DNA of 64,000 bases from Rebecca billardiae RCC1528. Its lineage: Eukaryota > Haptophyta. The DNA is taken from NCBI GenBank assembly GCA_965240325.2, contig OZ251225.1, positions 124,001-188,000 on the forward strand. The letters run 5' to 3'. This document shows positions 57,544-64,000 of the stretch, one piece after another. Positions within the stretch are counted from its first letter, which is position 1; each line of letters begins with the position of its first letter. The notes beneath the pieces were generated by a model. It searched no databases. It was not told where the DNA came from and saw only the letters and a list, made by a program, of their open reading frames with translations. The position numbers and the translations under genes were made by a program.

Positions 57544-58881
57544 ATGATGACGATGCCGCGCGCCGGTGGCATGACGCGCGCCGCGCGCTGGTGGGCGATG
57601 GGGCTGTGTGCGGCTCTCGGCGCGAGCGCGCGGCCGTACATCCTCGAGGACGACTTCGGGCACACCCTGTGGAACGCGCACCTGCGTGACGGCGTGTGGA
57701 AGGGCGCGTATGAGAGCGACAAGCAGCAGAGGCATCCGCCCAGGCCACGGCGCCTGCTGATGCGCGGCCTCTTCAACACGGGCACGAATCTGATGCAGCA
57801 GCTGATCGAGCGCAACCTGCGCGCGACGGTGTATAACTACTGGCCGCGCGCGCGTCAAAAGAACCTCGCCTCCACGCCGCACCCCGTGCCGTACGGCTGC
57901 CACAAGCACACGCCGCTCCGGCTGATCTCACCCGCCGTGATCGACCCACTCTTCGTGCAGGACGCGTGGCTCTCGGTGGTCATGGTGCGCCACCCGGTGC
58001 AGTGGCTCGCGTCAATGCGCAAGGCGCACTACGACTTCTTCTGCGCCGACTGGTGCAACCTCACCGCGTGCCGGCAGGAGGTGTGGCGGCAGTCGATGCT
58101 CTGCGCTATGCCTGCGGGCTCGCTGCGATTCGGCCGGCTGGAGGACGCGTGGATGGACTGGGCGGCCGCGCTGATGCGCTGGCGCGCTCCGCACGTGGTC
58201 GTACGGTACGAGGACGTGCTGCTCCGCCCGTACGCCGTGCTCAAGTCCGTCGCCTCCGCCGCCAACGCCTCCTTCGTGCCCGAGCACGCGACGGAGGCGA
58301 CTCTCGCCCTGGTCGAGCGAGCGGCCAAGGCGCACGGCGGCGCGACCGGCCGGCAGCCGAAGCTGGCTGAGCTGGAGGCCGCGCGGATCGAGACGCTGCT
58401 GGTCGACGGCAACGTGCAGGCCGCGTCGTGCCTGCCCGAGCTGCGCCACGTGCAGCGCCCGGGGCTCCTCCCACCCTCGAAGCTGCCCGCGGGCGCGCTG
58501 CCTGCGGCGGCCACGGCGAGCAGCAGCCGCGACGCGGGCGCCCACAAGCCCGCAAAGCCCAAGCCCAACGTCCTGCCCGAGCTCGACACCACGGCGCGGG
58601 CAAGGGGGCGTGAGGTGGCCGCGCAGGTGAGCGAGCACATCCTCGCGCGCATCGCGGCGAACCCGACGCTGCAGGAGCTGTGCCACACACTGGGGTACGT
58701 GTGCACACCCGATGCGCGGCTGCGGAGCGCGCAGCCGTGGGCGATGGCTCGAGCGCTGAGCGGCCGAGCATTGGCGCTGGCTTCGGCCCCGGAGACCCAG
58801 CCGTCGCTCGCAACGATCGCGCGCAAGCCACTCGCGGCAGGGAAGCTCCCGCACGCCGGCAGCACGAGCCGGTATAGTTGA
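57544..58881 (+). CDS. Sulfotransferase-like secreted/Golgi protein
   Basis: 445 residues from the ATG at 57544; ATGs at 57547 and 57553 are alternatives. A hydrophobic N-terminus (RAARWWAMGLCAALGASA) suggests a signal peptide or anchor. RRLLMRGLFNTGTNLMQQLI resembles the 5'-phosphosulfate loop of PAPS-dependent sulfotransferases, VVMVRHPVQWLASMRK the 3'-phosphate (R..S) motif, and HVVVRYEDVLLRPYAVL the usual following strand. CNLTACRQEVW offers a glycosylation site and disulfide cysteines. The last ~130 residues are variable and probably disordered. Family assignment is by motif; the acceptor is unknown. It is paired with the GBP-like gene through a short divergent promoter. Confidence 0.68.
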   Translation: MMTMPRAGGMTRAARWWAMGLCAALGASARPYILEDDFGHTLWNAHLRDGVWKGAYESDKQQRHPPRPRRLLMRGLFNTGTNLMQQLIERNLRATVYNYWPRARQKNLASTPHPVPYGCHKHTPLRLISPAVIDPLFVQDAWLSVVMVRHPVQWLASMRKAHYDFFCADWCNLTACRQEVWRQSMLCAMPAGSLRFGRLEDAWMDWAAALMRWRAPHVVVRYEDVLLRPYAVLKSVASAANASFVPEHATEATLALVERAAKAHGGATGRQPKLAELEAARIETLLVDGNVQAASCLPELRHVQRPGLLPPSKLPAGALPAAATASSSRDAGAHKPAKPKPNVLPELDTTARARGREVAAQVSEHILARIAANPTLQELCHTLGYVCTPDARLRSAQPWAMARALSGRALALASAPETQPSLATIARKPLAAGKLPHAGSTSRYS

Positions 58882-59370
58882 GTCGCGCCCGCAGTCGTGT
58901 AATCCGCGGGCCTTGACTACTAAGTATAGCAGTAGCACGGTATATATATATAGGAGTAATGAGTAAAGGCCGCTTAGCCGAACCCGCCGCCACCTGGTCC
59001 TGACCAAGGGGGCAAGGGCTTGTCCTGACAGACGACCGCCTGATGACTCCTGAGACCTGAGCGCGCGCGCCCGACCTGTCAGTTTCGGGTATGGACCCGA
59101 GTTTCTGCTACCGCATATGTTACCTTCATAGGGGAAATGTTTTCTATAGGGATTTTTGGCCCTGTCGGCCGTAGCGATGGTAACACCCCGGTCACCCGCC
59201 CGCGCAGGCACGCGAGGGACTGCAGCTCGACAGCGCGCGCGTCAGGCGCGCGCGCGCGGCGGCGGCCGCGGCGGCGCGCCGCGTCGCCGCCGTGACGCCG
59301 TCGGCGTCCTGAGTCAGCGGCGCGGTCGGTCCGCGGCAGCACTCCTGGGCCGGCGGGCCCGGGCCTCGCG
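58882..59370. other. Intergenic region
   Basis: A short TATATATATA run lies near 58941. Mixed sequence follows, becoming very GC-rich towards the minisatellite. No gene is supportable. Confidence 0.4.
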
Positions 59371-59905
59371 GCCCGGGAGGAGGCCCCCTGTAACAGCTGT
59401 AACACCGTAACACGTAACAAGTTCGGCGCGTCCGGGTCCGGGGCTGCCGGCGGGCCGGCCGCGCCGGGCCCGGGAGGAGGCCCCCTGTAACAGCTGTAAC
59501 ACCAGTAACATGTAACAAGTCCGGCGCGGCGAGTCCGTGAGCCGGCCGGTCCGGGTCCGGGGCGGGCGGGCCGGCGCCGGGCCCGGGAGGAGGCCCCCTG
59601 TAACAGCTGTAACACCGTAACACGTAACCAGTCCGGCTCGTCCGGGTCCGGGGCTGCCGGCGGGCCCGGCCCCGGGCCGCGCCCGGGGCCCGGGAGCCGG
59701 GAGCGGCCCCCTGTTAATGACTGAGCTGTAACACCGTAACACGTAACAAGTCCGGCGCGTCCGGGTCCGGGGCTGCCGGCGGGCCGGCCGGCGCCGGGCC
59801 CGGGAGGAGGCCCCCTGTAATAACAGCTGTAACACCGTAACACGTAACAAGTCCGGCGCGTCCGGGTCCGGGGCTGCCGGCGGGCCGGCCGGCGCCGGGC
59901 CCTGA
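59371..59905. repeat. Minisatellite, five units of about 97-113 bp
   Basis: Each unit begins GCCCGGGAGGAGGCCCCCTG (variant in unit 4), continues with TAACAGCTGTAACACCGTAA and a GC-rich TCCGGGTCCGGGGCTGCCGG part. Unit starts are near 59371, 59468, 59581, 59688 and 59798, followed by a partial unit. Confidence 0.9.
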
Positions 59906-60078
59906 CGAGCCGGTGGCGCCCGGCAGCACAACCACCGCTTCAGCAGTGGCACCGGATGAAGAGCTGATGAGAGCTTTGTCGGGCAGCGCGCTACGCATAT
60001 GCTACTTCCGGTCTAAATAATAATGTCAATGAGCGGCGGGCGCGGGCGCACAGTCATTAGTCAGGTAGTAGCGTAGAA
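59906..60078. other. Intergenic spacer
   Basis: A short non-coding stretch after the minisatellite and downstream of homeobox gene 1; nothing noted. Confidence 0.4.
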
Positions 60079-61230
60079 TCAGCACAGCTGGTGAAGGTCG
60101 TGGAGGAGGCTGAGCAACGACTCGAGCGCGGCGGTGTTATGCTGACCGTATTCGTCCTGCGCCGGCGACGACACATGCCGAGACGATGAATGCGCCTCTG
60201 CCGGCAGCGTGCCCAGTGGTGGTGGTTCGCTTCGACCGAGTGCCTCGAGTGGACCGCTGCACTCTGAGTCCAGCATTCCCATGTCGTGCGCGCTGTGCGC
60301 ACTGACAGCGGCAATGATGGCCGTCGCAAGGTCCGCCTCCGAAGACGATGGCGCCTGCCGTGCGAGCTGATGAGCCGCGTTGTCGTTGCCGTTGGCCTTG
60401 AGGGCAGTGGTAGTGGTTGCGTGCCATGGTGGCATCGTTGCCTCCGGCACCACCGCCGCTGTCGGCTCGCCAGCCACCACGGCGATGTGCGCGGAGAACT
60501 GCGACACGTCCTTGGGCGTGGGAGCAGAGCCCGACTGATCGGCAGGCGAATACGCAGCGGTGGTCGTGGCCGTGATCATGGTCGTAGCCGAAGTAGTAGA
60601 GGAGCCGGGCGCCGCAACCGAAGTACGGAGGCGCGCGGCGATGTCCATGTTCTGGTTGCTTGGCCGCGTCTGCGACTGCGTGATGACGGCTGTGCCGGGC
60701 AGCAACAAGGTGTTGCCGAGGAGCGGCGGCGGCGCGGGCGAAAGCGCATTCGTCGGGCCTAGCTGCGCCCCCCCGACCGGCATGCCGGCCGGCATGGCGG
60801 ATGGCTGCCACACCGGGTAGGCGGGCACGCTCGACGCGTGGAACGTCAGCGGTCGTTCGGTCACCGGAACGGGCATTGCTGCCATGGGAACCGTCGGAGC
60901 TATCGCGCCCGTGTGCGGGAAGAGCGTGGTGGGCATGCTCGTGCCGATGGGCGCCAGCAACGCGGCTGGGCGTGGGCCTTCAGGCACACGCACCGCATCA
61001 GCAAGCAGCCCGGCAGTGGTGTCCGCGGCCGAACTCGTCGGCGGCGGGCGGCGGTGCCGACGGTTCTGAAACCAGATCTGCACTTGGCGCGGAGTCGCGC
61101 TGAGCGAGCGCCCAAGCGTCTCGCGCAGTGCACGAACTGGGTACGGGTGCGTCTCGAACACGCGCTCGAGCACCCGCCGCTGTGACGGCGTGACGTTCCA
61201 CTTCGTCTCGCCCGCGGGCCCGACTGGCAT
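60079..61230 (-). CDS. Homeobox protein, tandem copy 1
   Basis: 383 residues from the ATG at 61230 (MPVGPAGETKWNV). The homeodomain lies at the very N-terminus (about residues 9-62): PSQRRVLERVFETHPYP forms helix 1, LRETLGRSLSATPRQV helix 2 and the turn, and QIWFQNRRHRR the recognition helix with W53, F54, N56 and R58 (homeodomain W48, F49, N51, R53). The rest is Thr/Pro/Ala rich and of low complexity, with a conserved C-terminal part (HDMGMLDSECSGPLEALGRS to ESLLSLLHDLHQLC). It is likely a nuclear DNA-binding regulator. It lies 640 bp downstream of its duplicate on the same strand. An open frame extends upstream of the ATG (DNERAVTCVC) without another ATG. Confidence 0.85.
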   Translation of the reverse strand: MPVGPAGETKWNVTPSQRRVLERVFETHPYPVRALRETLGRSLSATPRQVQIWFQNRRHRRPPPTSSAADTTAGLLADAVRVPEGPRPAALLAPIGTSMPTTLFPHTGAIAPTVPMAAMPVPVTERPLTFHASSVPAYPVWQPSAMPAGMPVGGAQLGPTNALSPAPPPLLGNTLLLPGTAVITQSQTRPSNQNMDIAARLRTSVAAPGSSTTSATTMITATTTAAYSPADQSGSAPTPKDVSQFSAHIAVVAGEPTAAVVPEATMPPWHATTTTALKANGNDNAAHQLARQAPSSSEADLATAIIAAVSAHSAHDMGMLDSECSGPLEALGRSEPPPLGTLPAEAHSSSRHVSSPAQDEYGQHNTAALESLLSLLHDLHQLC

Positions 61231-61870
61231 GGTGCAGACGCAAGTCACCGCGCGCTCGTTGTCCACGTGCGGGAATCAGGCCGAGTTTCCGCCGGTTCGA
61301 AAAACGAATTTGGCGCGGCACATTACAACGCCAGCTTCTCTATTCATTCGCCGTCGTATGCTAATATTCATTTGGGATCCGCCGCGCACATGGGACGTTC
61401 AAGCCCATTCATTTGGCAGGCTCCGGTGGCCTAGCACCAATAATCGCCTACCTGTATGTATTAATTGGGATCTGGACGGGATCGTTTTAAAACGGGCGGT
61501 CGGGATGAAAAACGGCGCGCTAAAATTCAAGCAAGACCATCGTCCAATCAGTCGATTCGGCGAATTGCCGCTGTCCAACGTCATTCGCGAGCGAGCAGAG
61601 CCTGTAGGGCGCGCATATTAATCACGATACCTACCGAGCCGTAATGTATGAATAATAATCTTGACGACCGCGGCCGCGCGTCCGACACTCCGACAGATTG
61701 GAACGACGCGGGCACATCAGTACTTCCGACCTCCGGGTGTGCCGATGGACCGACGGCGATCGTCAGCACTAGCATCACTGCTCATCCCCTCTCAACTCAT
61801 CCCTCGCCCACCTCTTGTCTACTCTCCAAATGCCGAAATGCAGCCGCGGGTGCACGTCGTGCCAGCGGAA
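61231..61870. other. Spacer between the homeobox duplicates
   Basis: AT-richer DNA acting as 5' flank of copy 1. It includes ATTCATTTGGGATCC (near 61366), a similar word upstream of copy 2 (near 63280), and a CCAAT word at about 61536. No ORF is supportable. Confidence 0.45.
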
Positions 61871-62998
61871 TCAGCACAGCTGGTGGAGGAGGCTGAGCAA
61901 CGACTCGAGCGCGGCGGTGTCATGCTGACCGTATTCGTCCTGCGCCGGCAAGTGCGGAGACGATGAATGCACCTCTGCTGGCAGCGTGCCCAGTGGTGGT
62001 GGTTCGCTTCGACCGAGTGCCTCGAGTGGACCGCTGCACTCTGAGTCCAGCATTCCCATGTCGTGCGCGCTGTGAGTGTGCGCACTGACAGCGGCAATGA
62101 TGGCCGCCGCAAGGTCCGCCTCCGGAGACGACGGCGCCTGCCGTGCGAGCTGATGAGCCGCATTGTCGTTGCCGTTGGCCTTGAGGGCAATGGTGGTGGT
62201 TGCGTGCCATGGTGGCATCGTTGGCGGGGGCACCCCTGCCGCTGTCGGCTCGCCAGCGTTCGCGGCGACGTGCGCCGAGAACTGCGAGTGCGAAACGCAC
62301 CGGGGCGTGGGAGCAGAGCCCGACTGATCGGCCGGCGAAGACGCAGCGGCGGTCTTGGTAGTAATAGTGGTAGAGGAGCCGGGCGTCGCAACCGAAGTAC
62401 GGAGGCGCGCGGCGGTGTCCGTGTTCTGGTTGCTTGGCCGCGTCTGCGGCTGCGTGATGACGGCTGTGCCGGGTAGCAAGGCGTTGTCGAGGAGCGGCGG
62501 CGGCGCGGGCGAAAGCGCATTCGTCGGGCCCAGCTGCGCATCCCCCGCCGGCATGGTGGATGGGTGCCACACCGGGTAGGCAGGCACACTCGACGCGTGG
62601 AACGGTAGCGGTCGTTCGGTCACCGGCGTAACGGGCATTGCCACGGGAACCGTCGGAGCTATCGGCGTCGCGGCCGTGTGCGGGAAGAGCGTGGTGGTGG
62701 GCATGCTCGTGCCGATGGGCGCCAGCAACGCGGCTGGGCGTGGGCCGTCAGGCACACGCGCCGCATCAGCAAGCAGCCCGGCGGTGGTGTCCGCGGCCGA
62801 ACTCGTCGGCGGCGGGCGGCGGTGCCGACGGTTCTGAAACCAGATCTGCACTTGGCGCGGAGTCGCGTTGAGCGAGCGCCCAAGTGTCTCGCGCAGTGCA
62901 CGAACTGGGTACGGGTGCGTCTCGTACACGCGCTCGAGCACCCGCCGCTGTGACGGCGTGACGTTCCACTTCGTCTCGCCCGCGGGCCCGACTGGCAT
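61871..62998 (-). CDS. Homeobox protein, tandem copy 2
   Basis: 375 residues from the ATG at 62998. The homeodomain is nearly identical to copy 1 (VYETHPYP for VFETHPYP, SLNATPRQV for SLSATPRQV; WFQNRRHRR conserved). The linker differs by small in-frame insertions and deletions and substitutions (for example extra HTHS near AHTHSAHDMG), while the C-terminal block is again conserved. Both frames are intact, so both copies may be expressed. The duplication covers the whole gene, with starts 1,768 bp apart. The same non-ATG upstream extension (DNERADFT) is present, possibly part of an upstream exon. Confidence 0.85.
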   Translation of the reverse strand: MPVGPAGETKWNVTPSQRRVLERVYETHPYPVRALRETLGRSLNATPRQVQIWFQNRRHRRPPPTSSAADTTAGLLADAARVPDGPRPAALLAPIGTSMPTTTLFPHTAATPIAPTVPVAMPVTPVTERPLPFHASSVPAYPVWHPSTMPAGDAQLGPTNALSPAPPPLLDNALLPGTAVITQPQTRPSNQNTDTAARLRTSVATPGSSTTITTKTAAASSPADQSGSAPTPRCVSHSQFSAHVAANAGEPTAAGVPPPTMPPWHATTTIALKANGNDNAAHQLARQAPSSPEADLAAAIIAAVSAHTHSAHDMGMLDSECSGPLEALGRSEPPPLGTLPAEVHSSSPHLPAQDEYGQHDTAALESLLSLLHQLC

Positions 62999-63404
62999 GG
63001 TGAAGTCCGCGCGCTCGTTGTCCACGTGCGCCGTGCGGTGAGCGGTAATTGCAAGGCGGCTTCAACTTTCAAGGTGTGCGCCGGGCCGAGTTTCCTCCGG
63101 ATAGTTCGACGATGATGAACTTCTGACGACAACATGACTATCATACAACGGCACAACGCTACCGTCTGTATTAATTTATCAACGCACGGGTACGCACCAC
63201 GCTCAATCATTGGCGCAAAGAGGTGGGGGACGAATGTGAATCGCTTGCATTTTGAGCAGCAAACGACATACGGTACGCATATTCATTGGGATCCAGCCCT
63301 CACAGGGCATGTTAATCGGGGTCTTCACCGACGCCGCAAGCGGCCAAGCGCAACAAATTCCAAGGGGTTTTGAAACATAGTACTTCGGACATGTGTCCCT
63401 GAAT
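62999..63404. other. 5' flank of homeobox copy 2
   Basis: Non-coding. Shares the ATTCAT-GGGATCC-like word (near 63280) with the flank of copy 1. It runs into copy D of the dispersed element. Confidence 0.4.
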
Positions 63405-64000
63405 AAAACTGTGCCCTGGCGGGCGGGGGGGTCGGCGGGCCGTGCCAGTGCTGTCGCAATGTATCCTTTGCGGGTTCGCGTCTTTCCACATTCGCTCGTG
63501 GCCGTGGGTTACGGACAGTCGAGTGCAAGGACCAGTGATGACACGTGAAGTTGGCTCCCCGACGTGTGACACGTCTGGCAGTCTGTACTCTTATGCGCAT
63601 CAGCGAGGCCCACACCCACGAGGGAATGTGCAGCACGCGGGGCGGGGCGGGTAGCCCGTTGCTCCGCGCGAGCGCGGGTACGCACTGTATGTGCCGCATC
63701 TCGACCGCGATGGCCTAATCGAGCGCCTCGCCGGCCCTCGCCGCCGACGAAGCCGCCAGAGTAGATCATGTGCATGTCCTCCTGCCGCCAGCCGAGAGCG
63801 GTCGTCGCGAGGATGCTTGCCGATGTCTGCTCCGGGCATGATGGGCTCGGCGCAGGTCGCGTTGGCGTCGTGCACGGCTGCCACGCTGAGCACGAGCGCG
63901 TTGACGTTCGCGCGGTCGTCGCTCTTCGCCTCGTGCGACAGGTCTGGCGCCTGCGTGTTCGGCGGCACAAGGAGCTGTTGGTTGTGCGCGCGCGCGCACA
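63405..64000. repeat. Dispersed element, copy D (cut by window end)
   Basis: Same orientation and same start as copies A and B (AAACTGTGCCCTGGCGGGC). On the minus strand it reads pieces of the same ORF (VNALVLSVAAVHDANATCAE, PPRVLHIPSWVWASLMR) with frameshifts. It continues beyond the window at the CG-alternating tract. Confidence 0.7.

Overview
The window is nuclear DNA of a GC-rich unicellular eukaryotic alga with a complex (secondary) plastid; a haptophyte is my best guess. This rests on three things. Spliced genes have short GT-AG introns. Two plastid-type proteins (FtsZ and a KEA potassium/proton antiporter) carry an N-terminal signal peptide followed by a transit-like stretch. The proteome style is typical of such algae: TIR-like membrane proteins, a Zn2Cys6 regulator, a (SPPP)n giant with a GPS motif, and sulfotransferases. 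No rRNA, tRNA or CRISPR was found.

Layout. 1-6.1 kb (+): the end of an AGC-type protein kinase, a two-exon Zn2Cys6 regulator, and a four-exon membrane protein ending in a TIR-like domain. 6.4-7.5 kb (-): a sulfotransferase-like type II membrane protein. 7.5-11 kb: no supportable gene. 11.0-16.4 kb (-): a large receptor with signal peptide, IPT/TIG fold, bacterial BMP/PnrA-type ligand-binding domain, one transmembrane helix and a cytosolic TIR-like (SHQW) domain. 16.9-20.1 kb (-): a five-exon KEA antiporter, divergent from ftsZ (20.4-21.6 kb, +) across a 238-bp shared promoter that holds a 30-bp palindrome. 23.1-25.0 kb (+): a coiled-coil protein with a degenerate C2H2 finger.

25-34 kb and 39-41 kb are gene-poor and repeat-rich. 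They hold copies of one ~1.5-kb dispersed element with decayed ORFs, a long palindrome where two element ends meet, and remnants of broken genes. Inside this region lies an intact 1518-codon reverse-transcriptase ORF (34.4-38.9 kb, +). It starts just after a (TA)n tract and is bracketed by inverted copies of the dispersed element's end.

41.6-54.8 kb (-) is one giant open gene of about 4,396 codons: signal peptide, leucine-rich repeats, about 1,940 residues of (S)PPP repeats, a REJ-like region, a GPS motif, transmembrane helices and an IQ-like motif. About 16 near-identical 174-bp units lie in its proline region. 55.2-57.4 kb (-): a guanylate-binding-protein-like GTPase with a signal peptide, divergent from a second sulfotransferase-like gene (57.5-58.9 kb, +). 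After a 5-unit minisatellite, two tandemly duplicated homeobox genes lie on the minus strand (60.1-63.0 kb). The window ends inside another copy of the dispersed element.

Functional themes are membrane signalling (two TIR-like proteins, the GPS giant, the kinase), plastid division and ion balance (FtsZ and KEA from one promoter), and mobile DNA. All functions are inferred from motifs read by eye; no database search was run.
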